A stretch of DNA of 64,000 nt. Source: JAWWPG01 sp038254365 (GTDB lineage Bacteria > Actinomycetota > Actinomycetes > Propionibacteriales > Nocardioidaceae). Each line of letters starts with the position of its first letter. Position 1 is the first letter of the stretch. Under the pieces are notes generated by a model. That model was not told the DNA's origin, did no database searches, and saw nothing but the letters and a program-made list of their open reading frames with translations. Of this stretch, positions 34,468 through 42,417 are shown one piece after another. The stretch spans positions 1 through 64,000 of the forward strand of contig JBBSGI010000001.1 in the NCBI GenBank assembly GCA_038254365.1, given 5' to 3'. The position numbers and the translations under genes were made by a program.

Positions 34468-34521
34468 ACCGATCTTGAGGCGTTGCGGTCGCCCAGAGCG
34501 CCGCGAGACATCAAGACCGGT
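34468..34521. terminator. Bidirectional terminator-like stem between pckG and the methyltransferase
   Basis: ACCGATCTTGA (34468-34478) pairs with TCAAGACCGGT (34511-34521) with one mismatch, and an inner GGCG/CGCC pairing extends the fold. The stem sits between convergent genes and overlaps the methyltransferase stop codon. Confidence 0.45.
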
Positions 34522-35119
34522 GACGCAACGCACTGATCGTGAGCCACTTGCGATGCGACTCCGAGCGGTGCACGGCCGTGATCGCAAAGCCTACCCGCGG
34601 GAGCAGGTGCGCTAGGTCGCCCCGGTCGTGGTGGACGAAGAGACGAGCTGCCGCCGAGCCATACGCCCGCGGCTCGACACTTTCCCCCTCCCCCTCCGAG
34701 ACCGACAGGTGCAGCACGCCACCGGGGCGGACCGCGCGAGCAAAGCCAGCGAGAACACCGGGGCCGCGTTCTCGCGGTATGTGCAGGAAGGCCGCCGCAC
34801 ACCAAAGACCATCCAGAGATGCGGTTGCGATGGGAATGGCGCCCATGTCGCACTGCACCACACCCTCCCGGTGACCGGCAGTCAACATCCCCAAGGAGAG
34901 GTCGAAGCCGAAGGCCCGAGCTCCGCCGCGCCGCAGCTCGACCAGATCGCGGCCCGGCCCGCACCCCACATCGGCCACCACTCCGCCGGGCATCAACTCA
35001 CCGAGGAACCTGGCCAGGCTGTCGCGAACGGTTGCAGGGACGTCACTGTTCGCCGCTGCATAGTTCTCGGCGATGCGGTCGTACGTCGCGCGGGTGATGG
35101 AAACCGGGTCTTCGACCAT
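34511..35119 (-). CDS. SAM-dependent methyltransferase
   Basis: 202 residues, class I Rossmann fold. Motif I VADVGCGPGRDLVELRRGG near residue 48, then FGFDLSLGMLTAG and VVQCDMGAIPIATASLDGLW. N terminus TRATYDRIAENYAAANS is typical of small-molecule methylases. ATG 35119 (MVEDPVS) is preferred over an upstream GTG at 35149, since GGAG is correctly spaced only for the former. Substrate unknown. Confidence 0.87.
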   Translation of the reverse strand: MVEDPVSITRATYDRIAENYAAANSDVPATVRDSLARFLGELMPGGVVADVGCGPGRDLVELRRGGARAFGFDLSLGMLTAGHREGVVQCDMGAIPIATASLDGLWCAAAFLHIPRERGPGVLAGFARAVRPGGVLHLSVSEGEGESVEPRAYGSAAARLFVHHDRGDLAHLLPRVGFAITAVHRSESHRKWLTISALRHRS

Positions 35120-35157
35120 GGGCCTACTCTCCGATGACGAGCGACGCACTCCGTTGG

Positions 35158-35247
35158 CGGAGGTGGCGGGATTTGAACCCGCGAGAGGGGATTACCCTCA
35201 ACCCGCTTAGCAGGCGGGCGCCATAAACCGGGCTAGGCGACACCTCC
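35158..35247 (-). tRNA. tRNA-Ser(GCT)
   Basis: 90-nt class II tRNA. Acceptor GGAGGTG/CACCTCC, discriminator G, anticodon loop CTGCTAA with GCT (plus-strand 35209-35211), long variable arm, T loop GTTCAAATC. It reads AGC/AGU codons. Confidence 0.96.
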
Positions 35248-35341
35248 ATGACGCCGGCGAACGGCGACGCCACAGAGTACCCGCCGTCAGTTCCGGCACT
35301 CCAATCGGGCGCGCCAGCTGCGGTACGCCACCGTGAGGCGG

Positions 35342-35800
35342 TCAGCCGTCGCCGAGCCGCCGGTAGCCGTACGCGGCGTTGAGGCGATCGTGCACCTCCC
35401 GCTCGGCGGTGTTCGCCTGCTCGCCCAGCAGGCCTAGCGGCACCTGGGTGACGAGACCGCTACGCAGGGTGATCGCCATGACCGCTCCCTCGGCGCCACC
35501 GCCGCCTTCCACCGCGTCGACCTCGGACCACCGAGCCTGCCGGACTCCACCCCCACGGAGGTTGTGCACGCGGTAGCCGTCGGCCGACACCTCCAGCAGC
35601 AACGGCGGCACGACGATCAACCTCAGCAGGCCGCCGAGAGCAACCAGGGCCACGACCGCCAGGACGACGAGGGACCACGCGGCGAAGCCCGTCAGAGCCG
35701 CCAGCAGCCAGGCTGCTCCCAGCAGGACGACGACCATCCCCAAGATCCGCAGACCGTGGGCGCGCGACCATCGGTAGCGGCGGACATCCGACGACCTCAT
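35342..35800 (-). CDS. Membrane-anchored PH-like domain protein
   Basis: 152 residues. Two adjacent hydrophobic helices (ILGMVVVLLGAAWLLAAL; WSLVVLAVVALVALGGLL) near the N terminus, then a small bacterial PH-like domain (LLLEVSADGYRVHNLRGGGV, WSEVDAVEG, ITLRSGLVTQVPL). ATG 35800 (MRSSDVRRYRW) is chosen. It lies between two tRNA-Ser genes on the same strand. Function unknown. Confidence 0.65.
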   Translation of the reverse strand: MRSSDVRRYRWSRAHGLRILGMVVVLLGAAWLLAALTGFAAWSLVVLAVVALVALGGLLRLIVVPPLLLEVSADGYRVHNLRGGGVRQARWSEVDAVEGGGGAEGAVMAITLRSGLVTQVPLGLLGEQANTAEREVHDRLNAAYGYRRLGDG

Positions 35801-35830
35801 CGGCCTCGCTCTCTCGGTCTCGCGTCTCGG

Positions 35831-35919
35831 CGGAGGAGGCGGGATTTGAACCCGCGGCTGACATCGCTGCCAGCGACCGCTTTCAAGGCGGTTCCGATAG
35901 GCCGCTCCGGCACCCCTCC
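35831..35919 (-). tRNA. tRNA-Ser(TGA)
   Basis: 89-nt class II tRNA. Acceptor GGAGGGG pairs with CTCCTCC through one G-U, discriminator G, anticodon loop CTTGAAA with TGA (plus-strand 35883-35885), long variable arm, T loop GTTCAAATC. It reads UCA/UCN. Third tRNA-Ser of the window. Confidence 0.95.
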
Positions 35920-36005
35920 CGGACGAGCCTGGCGGGCTGGCGTCCGGCATGATTCTCCCACCGCCCTACCGGGCCGGCGCAACAGCTCTCCCGACGTCGA
36001 GCTGG

Positions 36006-37052
36006 TCAGAGCAGCGGCCCGGTGCGACCAGGCTCCGGCCGGTTACCCTGCGGGCCGCTCGGGAGCCGGCTGCGGCGCCCGGTCCCGGTCAACAGCCGGT
36101 CGACACCGATCAGCGCCAGACCGAGGAGAGTGCCGATCAGCACGTTGTAGCAGGTGGAGGCCGCGGCGTCGCCGAGTGCCGCCGGTCCGATCAACGAGGT
36201 CGCCACGCCCGCGGGCGCCAGCGAACCGAACGCAGACATCCACCAGCCCTGACGCCGGCGGTTGCGCACCGCGACCCCCCAGATCGTCGCCGGAAAACCG
36301 ACCAACGCCTCGATCGTCCGCGGCGAGGCGCCCAGCCAGCCTTCGATCCGGTCGTGCAGATCGCTGACCGACCCGACCACGCCGGAGGACCCCCAGTCGC
36401 GCAACGCCTGCACGTACCCGACCGCGCTCACCAGCACCACGACAGCGCCCACGATCAGCAATAGCCCTCGGCGGCCGAGGCTGTGCAGCCCCAGACCCAG
36501 ACGCCAGGCCAGCGCGAGCGCGGTGAGCAGCGTCAACGCGAGCACCATCATCCGGAACCGGTACGGCCGCAACCCCACGTCGTACCCGGTCACCACAACA
36601 GCACCGGCCGCCCCGACCAGTGCGGCGACAACCACCTCCCGCACCGAGCGCAGGCCGGCCGCGGGGCGGGTCGTGAGCATGCCGAGGACGCCGTACGACG
36701 TCGCAGCGACCACGGCCGCGGAAGAGAGCACCCAGCCGCGCGGCGCCACGAGCACGCCGACCGCACAGAGCCCCGCGAAGACGCTGACGAGCGGTACCGG
36801 ACCGCCGACTCGCCGGGCGAGCAGCAACACGGCCAGCCAGGTGGCCACGACCGCTCCCGTCCTGGCCATCCAGACGTCCCAGAGCTGGGTCCCGTGGTCG
36901 GCGGCCAGCGGCGCAACCGCGAGCACCAGGCTGCCCAGCCAGCAGGCCACCAGAAGGGCCAGCCCCAGCCGACCGACGGCGGGGGTCCGGCGACGCGAGC
37001 CGGCAGCGGGCTTGGCAATCCGCCGACCAGGGGACCTGGTCCGGGCCGTCAT
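36006..37052 (-). CDS. Polytopic membrane protein, function unknown
   Basis: 348 residues. A basic N-terminal tail, then roughly eight hydrophobic helices (for example LALLVACWLGSLVLAVAPLA, MVLALTLLTALALAW, LLLIVGAVVVLVSAVGYV), and an Arg/Pro-rich C-terminal tail. A soluble region (SVSDLHDRIEGWLGASPRTI) precedes the last helices. No enzymatic motif is recognised. Its ATG overlaps the stop of a 39-codon ORF upstream by ATGA. Confidence 0.75.
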   Translation of the reverse strand: MTARTRSPGRRIAKPAAGSRRRTPAVGRLGLALLVACWLGSLVLAVAPLAADHGTQLWDVWMARTGAVVATWLAVLLLARRVGGPVPLVSVFAGLCAVGVLVAPRGWVLSSAAVVAATSYGVLGMLTTRPAAGLRSVREVVVAALVGAAGAVVVTGYDVGLRPYRFRMMVLALTLLTALALAWRLGLGLHSLGRRGLLLIVGAVVVLVSAVGYVQALRDWGSSGVVGSVSDLHDRIEGWLGASPRTIEALVGFPATIWGVAVRNRRRQGWWMSAFGSLAPAGVATSLIGPAALGDAAASTCYNVLIGTLLGLALIGVDRLLTGTGRRSRLPSGPQGNRPEPGRTGPLL

Positions 37053-37168
37053 GGCATCGGTCCGAGGCGACGGTTTGCCAGCGAGGGATTCCGGCGCCGT
37101 GCCTGGTCGACCACGGACCGGTCCAGCACGGCGCTGGTCGCGCCCTCGAGCTGGAAGGAGAGCCTCAC
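37049..37168 (-). CDS. Small ORF of 39 residues coupled to the membrane-protein gene
   Basis: GTG 37168 to TGA 37049. The product contains SFQLEGATSAVLDRSVVDQA and NPSLANRRLGPMP: charged, no membrane segment, with coding-like third positions. Its TGA overlaps the ATG of the polytopic membrane-protein gene (ATGA), the same junction used by many genuine gene pairs here, which argues for translation. No Shine-Dalgarno sequence is obvious. It could be a small partner protein, a leader peptide, or the end of a truncated gene. Confidence 0.4.
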   Translation of the reverse strand: MRLSFQLEGATSAVLDRSVVDQARRRNPSLANRRLGPMP

Positions 37169-37209
37169 CTGGTCAGTCTGCCAGCGTCGGCATCGCCGAC
37201 GGTGCCACG

Positions 37210-37827
37210 ATGGACCACATGCACGCGGCGAGCGGGTACGACGCGATCGTGCTCGCGGGCGGCGCGGGCCGCCGCCTCGGCGTAGTGGACAAGGCGTCCC
37301 TCCTAGTTGGAGACCGGTCGCTGCTGGACCGGGTGCTGCAGGCGCTGGCTGGAGCCGGTCGAATCGTGGTCGTAGGGCCGCCGCGGACCCTGCCGCCGGG
37401 GGTGCTGAGTACGTCGGAACACCCCCCCGGTGGGGGACCAGTGGCGGCAGTTGCCGCAGGGCTCGAGCTGGTCCGGGCGCCCGTGGTCACCGTCCTCGCC
37501 TGCGACCTGCCGTTCGTCACGGCCGAGACGGTTGCCCGCCTCGTCGCCCATCTGACGGCGGACGGCGCGGCGACCTGTGACGGGGCTCATCTGCTCGACG
37601 AGGACGCGCGCAGGCAACCGTTGACCGCGGCCTACCGTACGAACTCCTTGCGAGTGTCGGTGGCGGCCCTCGACCAGGTGTGGGGAACCCCGATGCGTGG
37701 TTTGATCGCAGGGTTGGTGATGGTGGACGTGAGGGCATCCCCTGGACAAGCATGGGACTGCGACACCTGGAACGACGTGGATCGCGCGCGGCAGCGCGCG
37801 GCCGAGAATCTCGTGGAGGGATCATGA
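37210..37827 (+). CDS. mobA: MobA-like NTP transferase (molybdenum cofactor guanylyltransferase)
   Basis: 205 residues. Signature AIVLAGGAGRRLGVVDKASL near the N terminus (NTP-binding), then PPGGGPVAAVAAGLEL and VTVLACDLPFVTAETV with the metal Asp. It attaches GMP to molybdopterin. Overlaps the DUF6457 gene by ATGA. ATG 37219 is an alternative start. Molybdenum use also fits the molybdopterin-oxidoreductase remnant at 39.8 kb. Confidence 0.85.
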   Translation: MDHMHAASGYDAIVLAGGAGRRLGVVDKASLLVGDRSLLDRVLQALAGAGRIVVVGPPRTLPPGVLSTSEHPPGGGPVAAVAAGLELVRAPVVTVLACDLPFVTAETVARLVAHLTADGAATCDGAHLLDEDARRQPLTAAYRTNSLRVSVAALDQVWGTPMRGLIAGLVMVDVRASPGQAWDCDTWNDVDRARQRAAENLVEGS

Positions 37828-38060
37828 CGCTGACCGAGTGGACTGCCCAGCTCTGTGAGGCCCTTGGCGTCACCGACGCCGAGTTCGAGTCCGACGCGGT
37901 TCTGGACCTGGCGCGCGACGCGGCCCACCAGATCGACCGGCCGGCAGCGCCGCTGACCACCTTCGTCGTGGGCTACGCCGCCGGACTGCGCGGAGGCAAG
38001 CCCCATGACATCGAGGACTGCATCGACATCGCCACTGAGCTCATCACCGAAGTTTCCTGA
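37824..38060 (+). CDS. DUF6457 protein
   Basis: 78 residues, helical and acidic: LTEWTAQLCEALGVTDAEFE and TTFVVGYAAGLRGG. This actinobacterial family is found next to mobA; its role is unknown, perhaps in molybdenum-cofactor handling. ATG 37824 overlaps the mobA stop (ATGA), with GGAGGG 5 nt before it. Confidence 0.85.
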   Translation: MTLTEWTAQLCEALGVTDAEFESDAVLDLARDAAHQIDRPAAPLTTFVVGYAAGLRGGKPHDIEDCIDIATELITEVS

Positions 38061-38065
38061 CCCCT

Positions 38066-39064
38066 ATGCGAGCTGTCGTGTGCACAGGGGCGGGAGGCCC
38101 CGAGGTTCTCGAAGTAGCCCAGATTCCCGAACCGGAAGCGCTTCCCGGCGAGGTGGTCATCGAGGTCGCGGCCACGGCTGTCAACCGGGCCGACGTGATG
38201 CAGCGCGAGGGCAACTACCCTCCACCTGCTGGCGCATCGGAGATCTTGGGCCTGGAGTGCGCCGGTGTCATCGGATCGGTCGGTGACGGAGTCACCGAGT
38301 GGCGGCCGGGTGACCGGGTCTGCGCGCTGCTGTCCGGCGGCGGCTATGCCCAGCGGGTCGCCGTACCGGCCGGCCAGGTGCTTCCCACGCCGCAGAGCCT
38401 CACCGACGCCCAGGCCGCGGCGTTGCCCGAGGTCGTCTGTACGGTCTGGTCGAACGTCTTCATGGTGGCGGGGCTCCGGCCGGACGAGGTGTTCCTCGTG
38501 CACGGCGGCGGCAGTGGCATCGGCACGATGGCGATCCAGCTGGCCCGTCAGCTCGGCGCCTTCGTGGCGTGCACCGTCGGGTCCGAGGAGAAGGCGGTAT
38601 TCTGCCGCGACCTCGGCGCCGGCCTCGCGGTCAACTACCGCGAGCAGGACTTCGTCGAGGAGGTACGGCGATTCGCGGGTGACGCTACAGGCGCCGGCGC
38701 CGGCGCCGACGTGATCCTCGACAACATGGGCGCCGCCTACCTCGGCCGCAACGTCGAACTGCTCGCGCCGGAAGGCCGACTCGTGGTCATCGGGCTCCAG
38801 GGCGGCGCGAGGGCCGAGCTCGACCTGAGGACCCTGCTCGGCAAACGCGGTGCGGTCATCGCCACCGCCCTGCGTTCGCGGCCTCGCGACGACAAGGCGG
38901 CCGTGGTGGCCAGCGTGCGCGAGCACGTGTGGCCGCTGATCGCGGACGGCACGATCCGCCCCGTGGTGCATGCGACCTTCAGCCTGGAGGACGTCGTGCA
39001 GGCGCACCAGATGGTCGGCGAGGGGTCGCACATCGGCAAGGTCGTCGTCACCACCGCGGGCTGA
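38066..39064 (+). CDS. NADPH:quinone oxidoreductase (zinc-free MDR family)
   Basis: 332 residues. GroES-like domain (AVVCTGAGGPEVLEVAQIPE, TAVNRADVMQREGNYPPP), then a Rossmann domain (VFLVHGGGSGIGTMAIQLAR). It lacks the zinc cysteines, as in the quinone reductase/PIG3 group. It starts 5 bp after the DUF6457 stop, so it is likely in one transcript with mobA. A CCGGCG run at 38690-38710 encodes GAGAGA. Confidence 0.92.
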   Translation: MRAVVCTGAGGPEVLEVAQIPEPEALPGEVVIEVAATAVNRADVMQREGNYPPPAGASEILGLECAGVIGSVGDGVTEWRPGDRVCALLSGGGYAQRVAVPAGQVLPTPQSLTDAQAAALPEVVCTVWSNVFMVAGLRPDEVFLVHGGGSGIGTMAIQLARQLGAFVACTVGSEEKAVFCRDLGAGLAVNYREQDFVEEVRRFAGDATGAGAGADVILDNMGAAYLGRNVELLAPEGRLVVIGLQGGARAELDLRTLLGKRGAVIATALRSRPRDDKAAVVASVREHVWPLIADGTIRPVVHATFSLEDVVQAHQMVGEGSHIGKVVVTTAG

Positions 39065-39085
39065 GCCACTTCGGTGCCCGACGCG

Positions 39086-39091
39086 TAGGCT
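39086..39091 (+). promoter_or_regulatory. -10 box of a probable leaderless promoter for bpa
   Basis: TAGGCT followed by GGCGAC and then ATG 39098. It matches the 6-nt TAnnnT arrangement seen before several genes in the window. There is no Shine-Dalgarno sequence. Confidence 0.5.
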
Positions 39092-39097
39092 GGCGAC

Positions 39098-39673
39098 ATG
39101 ACCTCTGAGAGCTCAGCGGACTCGAGGACACCGGAGGACTCCGGGTCGGATGCACCACAGGTGATGATCGTCGGTCCCGACGGGTTCGCCGAAGCCGGTG
39201 GGGACGGCGGATCGAGTGACGGACGCACCGTCGCCGACCTGGTCGAGCAACCCGCCAAGGTCATGCGCATCGGCAGCATGATCCGTCAGCTGCTCGAGGA
39301 GGTGAAGTCCGCGCCGCTCGACGAGGCAAGCCGCGCCCGGTTGCGCGAGATCCACCAGGCGTCGATCAAGGAGCTCGAGCAGGGCCTGGCGCCGGAGCTC
39401 GTCGAGGAGCTGGAGCGACTCAGCCTGCCGTTCGAGGGCCAGACCCCAAGCGAGGCCGAGCTTCGGATCGCCCAAGCCCAGCTGGTGGGGTGGCTGGAGG
39501 GGCTCTTCCACGGCATCCAGACCGCGATCTACGCCCAGCAGATGTCGGCCCGGGCGCAGCTCGAGCAGATGCGGCGCGCACTGCCGCCCGGCGCGACGCC
39601 GCAACCCGGCGGGCCGTTCTCGGGGCTGCCGGACCGCGAAGGACCCGATCAGCAGAGCGGCATGTACCTCTAG
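39098..39673 (+). CDS. bpa: Bacterial proteasome activator (Bpa/PafE family)
   Basis: 191 residues. A disordered acidic N terminus, then the four-helix bundle (LVEQPAKVMRIGSMIRQLLE; RLREIHQASIKELEQGLAPE; QLVGWLEGLFHGIQTAIYAQ), and a flexible C terminus ending GMYL. Bpa forms a dodecameric ring that opens the 20S proteasome by inserting its C-terminal penultimate-Tyr motif, normally GQYL. Here Gln is Met while Tyr-Leu is kept. The message is probably leaderless. Confidence 0.9.
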   Translation: MTSESSADSRTPEDSGSDAPQVMIVGPDGFAEAGGDGGSSDGRTVADLVEQPAKVMRIGSMIRQLLEEVKSAPLDEASRARLREIHQASIKELEQGLAPELVEELERLSLPFEGQTPSEAELRIAQAQLVGWLEGLFHGIQTAIYAQQMSARAQLEQMRRALPPGATPQPGGPFSGLPDREGPDQQSGMYL

Positions 39674-39778
39674 CGCCAAGTCGAACCGATTTCGGCGCAA
39701 CCGTTCTGCACAAGGCCGATCGCTCCAACGTGAGCATGCGCACGCGGCCTGGCAGCTGCCGTCAGCAATCCGGACCGG

Positions 39779-40301
39779 GTGACACGCCGAATCTCAGGTG
39801 TGGCACCTCCTAGCAGACTTCCCCGGATCGCGCTCGGCGCGACCGCCGGTCTGCTCTCCGCGGCCGCCGGCGTGGGCATCTCGGCGCTGATCGCCACCGC
39901 GCTCAACGGGGCACCCACCCCCATCACCGCGGTCGGCTCCCGGGTCATCGACCTCACCCCCGGGTCGCTCAAGGACTGGGCGATCCGTCACCTCGGGACC
40001 AACGACAAGCCCTTCCTGCTCGCGGGCATCTACACGGTGTTGGTGCTGCTGGCGTGCGTCACGGGAGTTCTCGCGTGGTCACACCGGTGGGTGGCCCTCG
40101 GGCTCGCGACGGCCCTCGGAGTCGTCGGCCTGCTGGCGACGTACCAGCACGCACAAGACCGCCCAAGGTGGGAGCGTCAAGGTCACCGGCTCAGGCGATC
40201 CGCTCATGGTCGACGGTGCTCACGTGATCTGCGGCGGAGTCAAGACCGCCAACGCCACCGTCTACCTGATCGACTCGGTGCTGAGCCCGCCAGCCAACTG
40301 A
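39779..40301 (+). pseudogene. Deletion scar: membrane part of a molybdopterin oxidoreductase joined to a fasciclin-domain end
   Basis: GTG 39779 opens a multi-helix N terminus (RIALGATAGLLSAAAGVGIS; DKPFLLAGIYTVLVLLACVT) like that of membrane-anchored sulfite-oxidase-type molybdopterin enzymes. Near 40145 the sense shifts to another frame encoding the end of a fasciclin domain (GGSVKVTGSGDPLMVDGAHV; TANATVYLIDSVLSPPAN), stopping at 40301. The catalytic domain and most of the fasciclin protein are absent. The oxidoreductase, fasciclin, sigK, rskA order is a known actinobacterial arrangement, so one deletion spanning two genes explains it. Confidence 0.8.
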
Positions 40302-40307
40302 TCGAAC

Positions 40308-40344
40308 GACCGGGTGCTCCGCTCTTCTGAGCGGGCACCCGGTC
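40308..40344. terminator. Hairpin terminator after the fasciclin remnant
   Basis: GACCGGGTGCTCCGCTC (40308-40324), loop TTCT, then GAGCGGGCACCCGGTC (40329-40344): a 16-bp stem with a one-base bulge. It starts 7 bp after the fasciclin stop and precedes sigK. Confidence 0.75.
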
Positions 40345-40381
40345 TCAACCCCACGACCAAACGAGAAGAGGGGCACCAGCG

Positions 40382-41032
40382 ATGAGCACGATGAGTTTGA
40401 CCGCAGGCACGTCGCTGGTGCCCGGCGTGAGGATGCCGAGATCTCGTGGCACAGTATGGCCCATGCACCAAACCACCGCGGCCGACGAGCTGAGCTCCGT
40501 GATGCAGCGGGTGGCGGCCGGCGACCACGCGGCGTTCGGCACGTTCTACGATGCGACGTCGCGCACCGTCTTCGGCATCGTGCTGCGCGTGCTGCGTGAC
40601 CGAGCGCAGGCCGAGGAGGTCGCCCAGGAGGTCTTTCTCGAGGCGTGGAGATCCGCGTCCCGGTACGACAGACAGCAGGGCACGCCGTCTGCGTGGATCA
40701 ACACGATCGCCCACCGCCGGGCGGTTGACCGGGTCAGATCCGTCGAACGTTCCACCCGGCGTGATCACCGCCATGCCGAGAGTGAGCATGTGGCCGACGC
40801 GCCCGACGTGTCCGACCTGGTCATCGCTCGCGACGAGGGCAGTCGGGTCCGGCAGGCGCTGTCCCTCCTCCCCGAGGCACAGCGCACGGCGCTGGCGCTC
40901 GCCTACTTCGACGGACGCACCCAACGCGAGGTCGCCGAGATCCTCAACGTGCCCCTGGGCACGGTCAAGACGCGGATGCGGGACGCGCTGAAGAAGCTGC
41001 GCATCCATCTCGACGACGGGGGACCCCGATGA
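40382..41032 (+). CDS. sigK: ECF sigma factor SigK
   Basis: 216 residues from ATG 40382. Region 2 (HAAFGTFYDATSRTVFGIVL; AEEVAQEVFLEAW; GTPSAWINTIAHRRAVDRVR) and region 4 (SLLPEAQRTALALAYFDGRT; REVAEILNVPLGTVKTRMRD) are intact. It is held by RskA at the membrane and, in relatives, transcribes its own operon and fasciclin genes. AGAGGGG precedes 40382, but the first 27 residues are atypical; ATG 40463 (MHQTTAADEL) gives a family-like length. Overlaps rskA by ATGA. Confidence 0.9.
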   Translation: MSTMSLTAGTSLVPGVRMPRSRGTVWPMHQTTAADELSSVMQRVAAGDHAAFGTFYDATSRTVFGIVLRVLRDRAQAEEVAQEVFLEAWRSASRYDRQQGTPSAWINTIAHRRAVDRVRSVERSTRRDHRHAESEHVADAPDVSDLVIARDEGSRVRQALSLLPEAQRTALALAYFDGRTQREVAEILNVPLGTVKTRMRDALKKLRIHLDDGGPR

Positions 41033-41736
41033 ACCAGCTCCACGACCAGGCCGCGCTCTATGTCGTAGACGCGCTGACACCCGAGGAAACCTACGACTTC
41101 GAATCTCATCTAGCCGGATGCCCTGCCTGCCAGGAAGAAGTGGCCGACATGCGAAACGTCACCCAGTACCTGGCGAGCTCGGTCAAGGCCGACCCGCCGG
41201 CTTCCCTCCGGGCGGCGGTGCTGGCCGGGATCGTCGACATCGCACAGGAGCCGGCCGGCAACGTCGTGTCCCTCGACTCGCGCCGGCCCAGCCGACTGCC
41301 CTACCTGGTAGCGGCAGCCTCGGTGCTGCTCGCGTTGGTTTCCGGCGGGTGGGCGTTGCAGAGCCGCCAGGACGCCCAGCAGGCAGGTGACCGCCAGGCC
41401 GAGATCGTCCAGCTGCTCGGAGCCGGCGACGTGCGCACGGTCACCGGCACCGGCCCCGGCGGAAGCTCGGCAACCGTCGTCCTCTCGAAGGCCAACGGCC
41501 AGGCGGTCTTCGTGGCCAGCGACATGCCAGCGCTACCCAGCGGCAGGGTGTACGAGCTGTGGACGATCTCCGGGAATTCGGTGCCCGCCGGCACGTTCAC
41601 CCCTGACGGGTCCGCCGCGCTGGTCACCCTTCCGGACGCGGCCCTCTCGGCCGCCCGGATCGCGGTCACGGTCGAGCCGGCTGGTGGCTCCGAGCACCCC
41701 ACGACGGCCGCGCTGATAGCCCTTCGGTTGGCCTAA
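41029..41736 (+). CDS. rskA: Anti-sigma-K factor RskA
   Basis: 235 residues. Cytosolic zinc-type anti-sigma domain (QAALYVVDALTPEETYDFES, then HLAGCPACQEEV), one transmembrane helix (LPYLVAAASVLLALVSGGWA), and an extracytoplasmic RskA domain (VYELWTISGNSVPAGTFTPD). It sequesters SigK and is released by regulated proteolysis in relatives. Coupled to sigK by ATGA. Its stop overlaps the stop of the convergent WhiB-HTH gene by 4 bp. Confidence 0.93.
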   Translation: MNQLHDQAALYVVDALTPEETYDFESHLAGCPACQEEVADMRNVTQYLASSVKADPPASLRAAVLAGIVDIAQEPAGNVVSLDSRRPSRLPYLVAAASVLLALVSGGWALQSRQDAQQAGDRQAEIVQLLGAGDVRTVTGTGPGGSSATVVLSKANGQAVFVASDMPALPSGRVYELWTISGNSVPAGTFTPDGSAALVTLPDAALSAARIAVTVEPAGGSEHPTTAALIALRLA

Positions 41737-42305
41737 GCCTGCTCGACGACGGCCTCGAAGGCTTCGAACACCTGGTCCATCGTGGGTAGGTCGACATCGC
41801 AAGAGTCGTCCGCGCCGCCCCGGGCCTCTTCTCGGCGGGCCCGTCGGAGGTGCCTCTTGACGGTGGACAGTGAGCAGCCCAGCCGCTCTGCGAGCGTCTC
41901 GAGGGAGTCGTCCGGGTGCGCGGCCCGCATCCGCAGGACGTCCTCATGCCCGATGGGCTGACGGTCACCCCGGGTACCCGCATAGGCATCGAGGTCCTCA
42001 GGCCGTAGCGAGATCCCGACCCGCCTGCGAATGGCCCGACGCTCCTGGGGTGTCGTGCATCCGACGTACCCGGCCACGTCGGTGTGCACGACCGCCTTGT
42101 ACAGGCAGTCGGCGAGCAGCGGGCACGCAGCGCACAATCTCCGCGCCCGCGCGACCAGGGCCTCGTATTCCTCCCACGTCGTCTTGGCAGCAGACGACCT
42201 CGCCGGCGGTTCCTCCAGCAGCGGGTGGAGGTACAGGTCGACGTCCACCGCGCACGGGGAGGCGACTAGCCCGTCGTCGCTGGCCCTCTCTACGGGCGCG
42301 CTCAT
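41733..42305 (-). CDS. WhiB-type iron-sulfur regulator fused to an HTH domain
   Basis: 190 residues. The N-terminal WhiB-like domain has four cysteines (SPCAVDVD; LCAACPLLADC) for a [4Fe-4S] cluster and a GYVGCTTPQERRAIRRR turn in place of the usual GVWGG. A C-terminal HTH follows (HPDDSLETLAERLGCSLSTV, then KRHLRRARREE), and an acidic tail. Ordinary WhiB proteins are near 85-130 residues, so this is an extended architecture. ATG 42305 is the likely start. Convergent with, and overlapping, rskA. Confidence 0.82.
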   Translation of the reverse strand: MSAPVERASDDGLVASPCAVDVDLYLHPLLEEPPARSSAAKTTWEEYEALVARARRLCAACPLLADCLYKAVVHTDVAGYVGCTTPQERRAIRRRVGISLRPEDLDAYAGTRGDRQPIGHEDVLRMRAAHPDDSLETLAERLGCSLSTVKRHLRRARREEARGGADDSCDVDLPTMDQVFEAFEAVVEQA

Positions 42306-42417
42306 GGGCCGACCCCCGGGGCTCGTGGTGTGGATCGCTGGGATGGGGCGTTCTAGGCACATCCCTACCATCTGAGACACCCTGCTCGCGCCGTGGGTGG
42401 GTCGCCCGGTGGGTCGC

